Positions 1-7,804 of a stretch of 64,000 nt of DNA are shown piece after piece (within the stretch, counting starts at the first letter, position 1; the number at the start of each line of letters is the position of its first letter). Origin of the DNA: an uncultured Desulfovibrio sp. (lineage in GTDB: Bacteria; Desulfobacterota; Desulfovibrionia; Desulfovibrionales; Desulfovibrionaceae). Under the pieces are notes generated by a model. The model did not search any database and had not been told where the DNA came from. It was given only the letters and a program-made list of their open reading frames with translations. The position numbers were made by a program, and so were the translations under genes. Location: assembly GCF_902477725.1 (NCBI RefSeq), contig NZ_CABSIF010000009.1:67501-131500 (forward strand), in the 5' to 3' direction.

Positions 1-1
1 T

Positions 2-1672
2 TTCAACGAATTTACGCTGATGGGCGGTGCAACCATCGCGGCCATAGCCCTTGGGCAATTACCCGAAGCGGTTGGCGTCATGCTCTTTTATTGCGTGGGT
101 GAATTTGTACAGGAGCGCGCCGCCGGGCGTTCGCGTCGGTCGGTCAAGGCTCTGCTGGCCGCACGGCCAAGCATTGCCCACGAGATGCTGGACAACGGCG
201 CCACACGTGATGTGGAACCCGAAGCCCTTGGCCCCGGCAGTCACATCCTTGTACGCCCCGGCGAAAAGATCCCGCTGGACGGTACCGTGCTTGAAGGCGA
301 TTCGCAGGTGGACACCTCGCCGCTTACGGGCGAATCCGTACCCCAGCGCATTGCCCCCGGCAGCAGGGTGCTCGCGGGCACCATCAATCTGAATGCGGCC
401 CTTCGGGTCGAAGTGACAACGGCCTTTGCCGACTCCTCCATTGCCCGCATTCTGGAAATGGTCGAAAACGCCGTGGCCCGCAAGGCCCCTACGGAACGCT
501 TCATCACCCGCATGGCCCGCTGGTACACCCCCGCAGTGACGGGCATTGCCTTTCTGGTGGCGGTGCTGCCCCCCCTGTTCGGACTTGGCCCCTTCTCTCA
601 ATGGATTTACCGCGCCCTTGTGCTGCTGGTCATTTCCTGCCCCTGCGCCCTGCTTATTTCCATTCCGCTGGGCTACTTTGGCGGCATTGGCGCGGCTTCG
701 CGCCGGGGCATCCTTATCAAGGGCGGCGCGGTGCTCGACAACCTGCGCGACATCCGCGTGGCTGCGCTGGACAAGACCGGCACCCTCACCGAAGGCGTGT
801 TTGAAGTAAACGCCGTGCTGCCCGCCGCAGGTGTTGCCCCCAATGATCTGCTGGCCGCCGCCGCGCTGGCGGAGAGCCGCTCCAACCACCCCATTGCCCG
901 CTCTGTCATGCGCGCTGCGCAGCAGGAAGGCATTATGGTCGATGATGCATCACTCACAGGCATGGAAGAAATCCCCGGCATGGGCGTGGCTGCCGCTGCT
1001 GGTGGCCATGAACTTCTGGCAGGCAATGCCGCCCTGCTCACAAGCCGTGGCATTGCGCCTATGGATGTCAGCATGCCCGGCAGCGTGGTGCAGGTCGCCA
1101 AGGGCGGCAAACTGCTGGGCGCGCTGGTGGTGGCAGACCGTATCAAGCCGCAGTCGCCCGAAGCCATTCAGGAACTGCGCCGCCTCGGCATCCAGACTAT
1201 CGCCATGCTTACGGGCGACAGGGAAGAACAGGCCCGCCCCGTGGCCCAGCGTCTGAAGCTGGACACCCTGCGCGCAGACCTGCTGCCCGAAGACAAGGCC
1301 GGAGCGCTTGAAGCACTTGGCCCGGTGAAGAACACCATCTTTGTGGGCGACGGCATCAACGATGCTCCGGTGCTGGCAACGGCAGGCGTGGGCGTGGCCA
1401 TGGGTGGTCTGGGCGCAGAAGCCGCCATTGAAACCGCAGACGTGGTCATTCTGGACGACAACCCCGCCCGTCTGCCAGAGCTGCTGCGCATAGCGCGCCG
1501 CACACGCACCATTGTGTGGCAGAATATTGTTATGGCGCTGGGCATCAAGGCCTTGTTCATGGCGCTGGGCATCGTGGGCCTCTCCGGCCTTTGGGAAGCT
1601 GTGTTTGCCGATGTGGGCGTGGCCCTCATGGCTGTGCTCAACGCGGCCCGCGCTGGCAAGATAGACGTCTAG
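2..1672 (+). CDS. P1B-type heavy-metal ATPase (Zn2+/Cd2+/Pb2+ exporter), 5' truncated
   Basis: Membrane pump that exports soft divalent metals using ATP. The reading frame is open to the window edge, so the N-terminal metal-binding region and first helices are missing; about 556 residues remain. Visible motifs in order are the TGES actuator loop, the SCPCALLISIP metal site in the sixth helix, the DKTGTLTEG phosphorylation site, the SNHP nucleotide-binding motif and GDGINDAP. The last helix carries ADVGVALMAVLNA, with the Asp typical of the P1B-2 (ZntA/CadA) subgroup, which is why Zn/Cd/Pb is preferred over Cu. A strong terminator follows directly. No regulator lies downstream; any partner gene is to the left of the window. 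Confidence 0.93.
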   Translation, partial: FNEFTLMGGATIAAIALGQLPEAVGVMLFYCVGEFVQERAAGRSRRSVKALLAARPSIAHEMLDNGATRDVEPEALGPGSHILVRPGEKIPLDGTVLEGDSQVDTSPLTGESVPQRIAPGSRVLAGTINLNAALRVEVTTAFADSSIARILEMVENAVARKAPTERFITRMARWYTPAVTGIAFLVAVLPPLFGLGPFSQWIYRALVLLVISCPCALLISIPLGYFGGIGAASRRGILIKGGAVLDNLRDIRVAALDKTGTLTEGVFEVNAVLPAAGVAPNDLLAAAALAESRSNHPIARSVMRAAQQEGIMVDDASLTGMEEIPGMGVAAAAGGHELLAGNAALLTSRGIAPMDVSMPGSVVQVAKGGKLLGALVVADRIKPQSPEAIQELRRLGIQTIAMLTGDREEQARPVAQRLKLDTLRADLLPEDKAGALEALGPVKNTIFVGDGINDAPVLATAGVGVAMGGLGAEAAIETADVVILDDNPARLPELLRIARRTRTIVWQNIVMALGIKALFMALGIVGLSGLWEAVFADVGVALMAVLNAARAGKIDV

Positions 1673-1677
1673 CAAGC

Positions 1678-1720
1678 AAATCGGGGGAAGAGGCCACAAA
1701 ACCCCTTCCCCCGATTTTTA
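1678..1720 (+). terminator. Intrinsic terminator of the metal ATPase gene
   Basis: A 13-bp perfect inverted repeat (1678-1690 with 1705-1717, core TCGGGGGAAG / CTTCCCCCGA) is followed by a short T-run. It begins a few bases after the ATPase stop codon. Confidence 0.85.
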
Positions 1721-1818
1721 TATTCTGTCCTGCCCTGTTCCGTGCTGCACCTCAGCGACACTGGCGGGCAAATCTTCTCAAAAAAGGAATCCGGCATCCT
1801 GCTGCGGCTGCAAACCCT

Positions 1819-2196
1819 TTACACGGCAGAGCGCTCCACGGTGTAGCCGCCCGCCTCCAGCGCTTCAATAGCCGGGACAAGCTTTTCCGCCTTCATCAAT
1901 ATATAGTCCGTATCAAAGGTCGACACGGCAAAAATGCTGATGCCCGCCTGCGCCAGTGTGGCCGACAAGCCCGCCATCACACCGGTAAGGCCAAAATCCA
2001 TCTGCCCCGCTACGCGCAGTGCGCGCCAGCCGTCTTCCCGCGCCAGTGTGGCGTGGGGAATATCCGCAGTCAAGCAGACCACCGAAATTTCCGCATCAGT
2101 TTTGCCCACAAACAACCACGGCACATGAAAATTGACGGCGCGCAGGTTTTCCACCTTGCAGACGCTGAATTTTCCTTCAATTACTTGCAAGAGCAT
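1819..2196 (-). CDS. ACT domain-containing protein
   Basis: A 125-residue cytoplasmic protein of the stand-alone ACT type (paired ACT-like halves, COG3603-like). The second half, with the pattern DFGLTGVMAGLSATLAQAGI followed by FDTDYILMK, is the typical ACT beta-alpha-beta signature that binds small molecules such as amino acids. The ATG is preceded by GGAG at a good distance. It sits 57 bp downstream of ruvB on the same strand, so it may be the last gene of the ruvAB transcript. The ligand cannot be read from the sequence. Confidence 0.8.
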   Translation of the reverse strand: MLLQVIEGKFSVCKVENLRAVNFHVPWLFVGKTDAEISVVCLTADIPHATLAREDGWRALRVAGQMDFGLTGVMAGLSATLAQAGISIFAVSTFDTDYILMKAEKLVPAIEALEAGGYTVERSAV

Positions 2197-2253
2197 GCTT
2201 TCTCCGCCTTTTCATTCAGTTCGGTGTAAAAACTGGTCGGGCAGATCATATAC

Positions 2254-3246
2254 CTAAGAAAGCAGCATTTTCAAGTGCCTGTAGGCCAAAGCTGTTGCCA
2301 TGCGCCCACGCGGGGTGCGCTTTAAAAAGCCGCACTGGATAAGGTACGGCTCGTAAATATCTTCAATGGTTCGCACTTCTTCCGAGCAGGCAACGGCCAG
2401 AGTTTTGATACCCACCGGGCCGCCGTCATAGTGTTTGATGAGCACCTCCAGCAGCTTGCGGTCCATCTGATCCAGCCCCAGCTCGTCCACGTCCATGCGC
2501 TTGAGCGCCGCCGAAGCCTGTTCGCCAGTCACAAGCCCGTCACCGTGCACCAGGGCAAAGTCGCGCACACGGCGCAACAGACGGTTGGCAATGCGGGGCG
2601 TGCCGCGTGAACGGCGGCCAATTTCCGCAGCGCCGTCAGTGGAGACCTCCACGCCCAGGATGCGCGCCGTGCGCTGCACCACGCGGGCAAGGTCCTCCGG
2701 GCTGTAATATTCCAGCCGCGCCACAATGCCGAATCGGTCACGCAGGGGCGAAGAGATCAAGCCCATGCGCGTGGTCGCCCCCACAAGGGTGAAGGGCTCA
2801 AGATCAATCTTGACCGTGCGCGCCGCAGGCCCCTGCCCGATGACCAGATCGAGCTTGAAATCTTCCATGGCGGGATACAGCACTTCCTCCACGGCAATGG
2901 GCATGCGGTGGATTTCATCCACAAAAAGGATGTCGTGCCTGTTCAGATTGGTGAGGATGGCGGCAAGGTCCCCGCTGCGCTCAAGCACCGGCCCGGAGGT
3001 GCAGATAAGATTGACCCCCAGCTCGGAGGCCATGATCTGCGCCAGCGTGGTTTTGCCAAGCCCAGGATTGCCGTAAAAAAGCGTGTGGTCCAGCGCCTTG
3101 CCGCGCTCGCGCGCAGCCCCCAGATACACGCGCAGATTGGCGCGCAGTTCATTCTGCCCGATAAAGTCGTCAAGGCTGTGCGGGCGTACGCTTTCGTCAA
3201 TGCCTGTGGTGCACTCCGCAACGCACGGGTTCGCAAGATCGGTCAT
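2254..3246 (-). CDS. ruvB: Holliday junction branch migration helicase RuvB
   Basis: ATP-dependent hexameric motor that drives branch migration of Holliday junctions together with RuvA. Length (330 residues) is standard. Visible are the N-terminal RPxxLDDFIGQ segment, Walker A GNPGLGKTTLA, Walker B DILFVDEIHRM, the sensor region GATTRMGLISSPLRDRFG, and the C-terminal winged helix with GPVGIKTLAVACSE and RTPRGRMAT. Its ATG overlaps the ruvA stop by one base, so the two are translationally coupled. ruvC is not adjacent. Confidence 0.97.
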   Translation of the reverse strand: MTDLANPCVAECTTGIDESVRPHSLDDFIGQNELRANLRVYLGAARERGKALDHTLFYGNPGLGKTTLAQIMASELGVNLICTSGPVLERSGDLAAILTNLNRHDILFVDEIHRMPIAVEEVLYPAMEDFKLDLVIGQGPAARTVKIDLEPFTLVGATTRMGLISSPLRDRFGIVARLEYYSPEDLARVVQRTARILGVEVSTDGAAEIGRRSRGTPRIANRLLRRVRDFALVHGDGLVTGEQASAALKRMDVDELGLDQMDRKLLEVLIKHYDGGPVGIKTLAVACSEEVRTIEDIYEPYLIQCGFLKRTPRGRMATALAYRHLKMLLS

Positions 3247-3857
3247 CAGACCTTCCCCTTGGCGAGAGCCTTGAGGGTGGCGCGCAGCGCGCCGGTCACA
3301 TCCAGATCAGGCTCTTCGTGCAGCAGTTTTTTGACCAAGGGCGCGCATTCGTCCGGCTCATAGCCAAGATTGCCCAAGCCGTCCAGCACATCGCGAAACA
3401 CGGAACCGGGCCGCGTCCCCGTGGTCAACGCCGCCGCCTGCGGGGCGTCCTCGACCTTGAGCTTGTATTTCAGCTCAAGAAACACATGTTCGGCGGTTTT
3501 TTTGCCGATGCCCGAAACGCGGGTAAGGGCCAGCACGTCATCCTCAAATACAACCCGGCGCAGGTCGTCAGGACGAAAGATGGAAAGGATGCCAAGGGCC
3601 GTGCGCGCCCCCACCTTGGAGATGGAGACCAGCACTTCAAAGGTCTGGCGTTCTTCAAAGGTGGCAAAACCAAAAAGCTCCAGCGCATCTTCACGCACGG
3701 CAAGGCTGGTGTACAGCGCCAGGGGTTCCCCCCTGCCGGGCAGGCTGGCAAGCGTGTGGGCGGGCAGGGCCACTTCGTATCCCACGCCCCCCTCGGTGAC
3801 GATCAGGCAGGCATTGCCCCATATTTCGGCCAGTCGGCCTTCAAGATAGGCGATCAT
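3246..3857 (-). CDS. ruvA: Holliday junction DNA-binding protein RuvA
   Basis: Tetrameric Holliday-junction binder that loads RuvB. The 203 residues start with MIAYLEGRLAEIWGN, the conserved OB-fold opening. The two helix-hairpin-helix motifs are visible (VSISKVGARTALGILS and RVSGIGKKTAEHVFLELK), and a C-terminal domain follows a variable linker. AAGGAA lies upstream of the ATG. It is the first gene of the ruvAB unit; the 120 bp upstream contain no gene. Confidence 0.96.
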   Translation of the reverse strand: MIAYLEGRLAEIWGNACLIVTEGGVGYEVALPAHTLASLPGRGEPLALYTSLAVREDALELFGFATFEERQTFEVLVSISKVGARTALGILSIFRPDDLRRVVFEDDVLALTRVSGIGKKTAEHVFLELKYKLKVEDAPQAAALTTGTRPGSVFRDVLDGLGNLGYEPDECAPLVKKLLHEEPDLDVTGALRATLKALAKGKV

Positions 3858-3980
3858 GGATTCCTTGCGAGAAGTAAAGGTTGCTACCGCCAGAGCATAG
3901 ACTGAAAGGCGAAGGGTTTCAAATGGCGCTTGCCGTGTATGGCGCCGCCGCCCCCAGTGGAACTTTGACCCGAAATTGCC

Positions 3981-4502
3981 TTATTTGGGAATAACGTCAG
4001 GTTCAATGCCAGGGATGTTCCCATCGGTTACGGCTGAAAGAACACGGAGCATCTGCACAAAATCTTTCTGCCCGCTCCCCAGGGCCCCAAAAAATTCCTT
4101 ATCTATAACCTCGACCGTTGGCAGGCTGTTGCTCAGCCGGAGTTGCCCCTCATCTGAAAGGCTCACAGACTTGGCGCGGCTGTCCTGCGGGTGTGTCGTG
4201 CGCAGAATCAACCCCTTTTTTTCCAACAATACCGCAAGCTGTGAAATCGTCATCAAATCCATATCGGCAAGGTTTGCCACCATGCTCTGGGTCACGTACT
4301 CCTCATTTTGCGCCAGATAGCCGGTACAGGCCAGAAAAACGAACTGAGGGTGCGTGAGGCCGCACTTGGCGAGCGCTCTTCGGATAATACCGTGCCAGCG
4401 ATTATATGCCCGTATAAAAAGCAAACCAGGGGAGGCTCCAGCCTCCCCCTGAAACTGTGAAGGAAAAACTACAGGCTTTCCGCCAGAATTTTCAAACGCC
4501 AT
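3981..4502 (-). CDS. MarR-family transcriptional regulator
   Basis: Winged-helix dimeric regulator of 173 residues. The core (residues 28-140) has the MarR pattern: a dimerisation helix, a recognition helix (SMVANLADMDLMTISQLAVLLEKKGLI), then a wing RTTHPQDSRAKSVSLSDEGQ. The start overlaps the end of the upstream SRPBCC gene by 34 bases, so they form one unit. A palindrome upstream of that unit is its likely operator (autoregulation). The ligand is unknown. The translation start could be slightly further in, because the upstream SD is weak. Confidence 0.88.
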   Translation of the reverse strand: MAFENSGGKPVVFPSQFQGEAGASPGLLFIRAYNRWHGIIRRALAKCGLTHPQFVFLACTGYLAQNEEYVTQSMVANLADMDLMTISQLAVLLEKKGLILRTTHPQDSRAKSVSLSDEGQLRLSNSLPTVEVIDKEFFGALGSGQKDFVQMLRVLSAVTDGNIPGIEPDVIPK

Positions 4503-4894
4503 AACACATCCGTCATATCCCCAGTGACTTTTTGGAAAAATGCATAATTTTCGTTTGTTATTTCACAATATTTTGGCAGAAGCGAGATGGAATGTTCCAC
4601 AAAGCGTCGCCCATCGCGCTCTGAAATTTCATGCCCGAACTCTAGCCGTCCCATCCCCCCAAGGTCAACGGCATCCCGAAAACTCTTGTTGGTCTGCACC
4701 TCTGTAAAAACAAATCGGATCGGCGGCATGCCTTCTAGCTGCATGGTACCGCCCACACCCTCGGCAAATGGCCCGTCAAGCTCATACGATTCCAGATCTG
4801 TTTCCCATTGTCTTCGAAGTGAAAATTCGCTGTAGACTCTCCAAATATTTTCCGGCGTGGCGTTTACCGGCAATTCAAGTGACATCTTGAGCAT
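4469..4894 (-). CDS. SRPBCC-fold (START/polyketide-cyclase-like) protein
   Basis: A 141-residue protein with the helix-grip pattern: it opens with MLKMSLELPVNATPENIWRVYSEF, typical of SRPBCC domains, which hold a hydrophobic ligand in a deep cavity. A strong AAAGGAG precedes the ATG. It is the first gene of a two-gene unit with the MarR regulator, so it may bind or process the compound the regulator senses; this is inference. No catalytic motif is recognisable. Confidence 0.8.
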   Translation of the reverse strand: MLKMSLELPVNATPENIWRVYSEFSLRRQWETDLESYELDGPFAEGVGGTMQLEGMPPIRFVFTEVQTNKSFRDAVDLGGMGRLEFGHEISERDGRRFVEHSISLLPKYCEITNENYAFFQKVTGDMTDVLWRLKILAESL

Positions 4895-4917
4895 GGCGTA
4901 CTCCTTTGCGCTGCATT

Positions 4918-4947
4918 TAATAAGTATATTTATAATAAGTATACTTA
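4918..4947. promoter_or_regulatory. Candidate MarR operator
   Basis: Upstream of the SRPBCC/MarR pair lies a perfect 12-bp palindrome, TAAGTATACTTA (4936-4947), and a second imperfect copy, TAAGTATATTTA (4921-4932), spaced 15 bp apart. Short AT-rich palindromes of this form are usual MarR operators. Binding by the adjacent MarR protein is inferred. Confidence 0.6.
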
Positions 4948-4989
4948 ATATTGAGAGTCAATCATAATCTTCCAATGGGGAGCTCTCTG

Positions 4990-6069
4990 TTAACCGCCAA
5001 TGCCCACCATCTGTTTGTCTGCCACGGCGGAGCCTTTTTTGCGGGCCTTGAGCAGATCGGCCCCAATGGGTTTGCCAGCACAGGCCAGGCGGACCACGCG
5101 GGCCAGATGCCCGTCATCAAAACGCGGATTACGCAGAAGCCCCCGCAAGTGATATTCCCTGTCGTCAAACAGGCATGTGCGCAGGTTGCCGTCGCTGGTG
5201 AGCCGCAGCCTGTTGCACGTGCCGCAGAAATGACAGGATACAGCGGTGATAAATCCCATGCGGCCCTTGCCACCCTGCACAGCAAACATCTTGGCGGGGC
5301 CAGCCTCCGCGCTGCTGTCCTGCACGGGATCAAGGCGCACACGTCGCTCGGCTTCGGCCCGGATGTCTCCGGCAGACCAGAACGTCTCCGGCCCCCAGAG
5401 GGTGCCGCTGCCCATGGGCATAAATTCGATAAATCGCAGATCAACGGGCATGGTACGCACGGCATGAACAAAATCGTCCATCTGCCCGTCATTGACGCCG
5501 CGCATGGCGACAGCGTTGATTTTTACGCGAATGCCCGCTTGCAGCAGCCCGTCCAGCGAGGCGAGAACAGCGGGCAGCAGATCGCGCCCGGTCACTCTGG
5601 CAAAGGTTTCGCGGTCAAAGCTGTCGAGGGAAAGATTGACGGCGCTCACGCCCACAGAGCGCAGCAGCGGAATGTGCGGCTCAAGCAGTGTGCCGTTGGT
5701 GGTCAGGCGCAAATCAAGGGATGGGTAGCGCGTATGCAGCAGATGCAGCAGTTCGTCGCAGCCCTTGCGGGCAAAGGGTTCGCCCCCGGTAAGCCGCACC
5801 TTGGAAACGCCCAGCGCGGCCATCATGCCCACAAGGCGCGCCATTTCTTCATAGCGCAGCACCTTGGGGTGCGGAATGAACTTCTGGTTTATCTCGCTGC
5901 GGCAATAGGCGCAGCGCAGATTGCAGCGGTCAGTGACAGAAAGGCGCAGATACCGCACCACGCGGCCGTGCCCATCACACAGAGGGGCAGGATGCGCCAG
6001 TGGCGCGAGTTCTTCTCCGGGGGCGGCACAGTTGCCAAGAGGGGCAAATGGATTTACACATGCTTGCAT
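4990..6069 (-). CDS. moaA: GTP 3',8-cyclase MoaA
   Basis: Radical SAM enzyme for the first step of molybdopterin cofactor synthesis (GTP to 3',8-cyclo-GTP). The N-terminal cluster motif CNLRCAYC and the GGEPFARKG SAM-contact motif are present. So are the C-terminal second-cluster Cys residues (CHFCGTC and a later Cys) and the conserved C-terminal Gly-Gly. The ATG at 6069 has AGGTG just upstream. The frame stays open further upstream, but that part looks non-coding. This start overlaps the start of a divergent small gene by two bases, which is unusual. The cofactor would serve Mo/W enzymes such as formate dehydrogenases (inferred). Confidence 0.94.
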   Translation of the reverse strand: MQACVNPFAPLGNCAAPGEELAPLAHPAPLCDGHGRVVRYLRLSVTDRCNLRCAYCRSEINQKFIPHPKVLRYEEMARLVGMMAALGVSKVRLTGGEPFARKGCDELLHLLHTRYPSLDLRLTTNGTLLEPHIPLLRSVGVSAVNLSLDSFDRETFARVTGRDLLPAVLASLDGLLQAGIRVKINAVAMRGVNDGQMDDFVHAVRTMPVDLRFIEFMPMGSGTLWGPETFWSAGDIRAEAERRVRLDPVQDSSAEAGPAKMFAVQGGKGRMGFITAVSCHFCGTCNRLRLTSDGNLRTCLFDDREYHLRGLLRNPRFDDGHLARVVRLACAGKPIGADLLKARKKGSAVADKQMVGIGG

Positions 6070-6346
6070 GAAACACCTGCTATTCGGAGCCGCCCTGCTG
6101 GGCTGCCTTTGCATGACCGTTCCCGCGCTGGCCTGGGACGGCTTTGACGCCGATTCCGCCGACCTTGTCGAGGTCATCCCCGACCGCGTTCCCTCCAAGG
6201 GCGACACGGTGGATGTGCGCAACTATGACAAGGACGCCACGGAAACCTGCCTCGTTGAATCGGTTGCCCGCAATGCCCGCACTGTAGAACTTGTGGTGCG
6301 CACTCCTGCCGGAGTAGCCCGCACCCTTGTGATGGAAGGCCGTTAG
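6068..6346 (+). CDS. Small exported hypothetical protein
   Basis: A 92-residue protein with a clear signal peptide: MKHLLFGAALLGCLCMTVPALA, cleavage after ALA. The mature part is acidic, with a run VEVIPDRVPSKGDTVDVRNYDKDATETCLVESV that suggests a small beta domain. Its ATG overlaps the ATG of divergent moaA by two bases. No family is recognised. It is real rather than a shadow because of the well-formed signal sequence, but the function is unknown. Confidence 0.65.
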   Translation: MKHLLFGAALLGCLCMTVPALAWDGFDADSADLVEVIPDRVPSKGDTVDVRNYDKDATETCLVESVARNARTVELVVRTPAGVARTLVMEGR

Positions 6347-6443
6347 CGGCTGTTGCCGAAAAGCATTTTGTGCCCCGCGTGGTTGTTGATCGCGCTTTGC
6401 GGCGCGCAGCCGGGAGCAGAAACGGCATTTTCGGAAACAGCCG
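6347..6443. repeat. Palindromic element (about 97 bp)
   Basis: The outer arms (6347-6362 and 6428-6443) match at 15 of 16 positions (CGGCTGTTGCCGAAAA against CGGCTGTTTCCGAAAA in reverse complement). The interior continues as weaker complementarity. It starts right after the stop of the small exported protein and ends about 15 bp before the next, convergent gene. It resembles the 150-bp element at 14054-14203 (shared GGCTGTTTC and ATTTTGTGCC words). Confidence 0.6.
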
Positions 6444-6456
6444 CCCGTTCCAGCAC

Positions 6457-7059
6457 TTAGTTATCGCCCGAATCGGCCTCATGCCCCGGCAACAGAATGC
6501 TCGGGCTTTCAGCCTGACCCTGCCCCTTGGGACACTGGGCCTGAAGATGGCAAATCTCACAGCCGCCCTTGAAGGGATAGTGCGTCACAACAGCATAACG
6601 GCGCGTAAGGGTGCCGAACGCCTCGCGGTATTCAATGCCCAACGAGGCCAGCGCCTCGCGCAGCGTTTCCGTGGGCCGCGGCGAAGGCGCGCAACCGGCA
6701 TCTTCCACCTGGGGCAGGGCCTCCTGCACGGCAGCCATGCACATAAACTGGGCAAGGTTGTTGATCATAAAGCCGTCAGAGGCAGATTTTCCCCAGGCTT
6801 CATCCACAAAATTTTCCACTTCTTCCGGCAGCCAGACAGCCAGATACGAAATTTTGCCAGCCGCAATCTCACAAACGTTCAGTTGCGGCAGCCATTCGCC
6901 CCACAGGCCCACAAGACGTTCAAGAATCGCACCGCCAAGGCGCGTTTCCTTGCTCATGGACATGAAGGCTTCCAGATCAAAGTAGGGCTGCATTTCATGC
7001 CGCCGGATTTCATACGGTTTGCTGCTTGCCTCGCTCACTTGTTCTCCTTGGATGCTCAT
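6457..7059 (-). CDS. Hypothetical protein with C-terminal Cys motif
   Basis: About 200 residues, start chosen at the ATG giving MSIQGEQVSEASSKPYEIRRHEM; the upstream extension looks non-coding. The body is helical and acidic, without membrane segments. Near the C-terminus it has CEICHLQAQCPKG, a possible metal or Fe-S site with three closely spaced Cys. It is convergent with the small exported protein. I do not recognise the family; the Cys arrangement suggests redox or metal binding only weakly. Confidence 0.6.
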   Translation of the reverse strand: MSIQGEQVSEASSKPYEIRRHEMQPYFDLEAFMSMSKETRLGGAILERLVGLWGEWLPQLNVCEIAAGKISYLAVWLPEEVENFVDEAWGKSASDGFMINNLAQFMCMAAVQEALPQVEDAGCAPSPRPTETLREALASLGIEYREAFGTLTRRYAVVTHYPFKGGCEICHLQAQCPKGQGQAESPSILLPGHEADSGDN

Positions 7060-7420
7060 TGCCTGATTAGCCCGCGCGCTGCCGCGCCTGACCGTGCTTA
7101 TGAGCCGCAGCAGATATTCTATCCATGCAAGGCACATCGTCAAGAGCATGTTTGCCGCAGCAAGGCTGTTGCATGGGCCGCAGAGCGGGGCTGGCGCTGC
7201 TTTTTGCGGTCATTTGATTCTTTCGCTCCAATTTTTTTACAGCGGGCTGACCGGGCATGATCCATGCAAAACAATGCCGCCCGCAGCGTGGAGAGCATGT
7301 TGCCTTTACTTGGCAGGGCCTCTTTTTTATCATATGCAATTGCCGCACAGCTGATGTCGTTGCTAACGGAGCCTCAGCCTGCGGCCAGGCCCCTGATACC
7401 ACACACCACAAGGATGCCGC

Positions 7421-7795
7421 ATGAACAAGCCCAGTGACCACCCCGCAAAGATCCGCTATAAATATCAGATGGATGAAAACGCAAGACTGCAAACAGCCCA
7501 CGGCGTTTGGGGCGGCATAAATCCGCAGGGCGAGATCGAGATGAATTTTTATCACGAAAGCGATGCCCTGCCCGCTTTCTCTGAGCAGCTGGTGGCCCCC
7601 GACGGCTCCATCGGCCACGAAATTACCCCCGGCGAGATGGACGCGCGCGAAGTGAACCGCTGCATCCACAGCCGCGTGCTGCTCAACTACCACACGGCCC
7701 GCGCCGTGCTTGACTGGCTTGAAGACCGCGTGGCCGCCCTTGAAGAAGAAGGCGCGCATGGCATGTACGATGCAGACCTGGACATTGAGCAGTAA
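7421..7795 (+). CDS. Conserved hypothetical protein (DUF3467-like)
   Basis: A 124-residue soluble acidic protein. The layout ARLQTAHGVWGGINPQGEIEMNFYHE, then a central variable part, then SRVLLNYHTARAVLDWLEDRV resembles small DUF3467-type proteins, where a beta half is followed by a helix. The function is unknown. AAGGA lies six bases upstream of the ATG. It ends ten bases before miaB, so the two are probably co-transcribed. Confidence 0.65.
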   Translation: MNKPSDHPAKIRYKYQMDENARLQTAHGVWGGINPQGEIEMNFYHESDALPAFSEQLVAPDGSIGHEITPGEMDAREVNRCIHSRVLLNYHTARAVLDWLEDRVAALEEEGAHGMYDADLDIEQ

Positions 7796-7804
7796 TACAA
7801 GATC

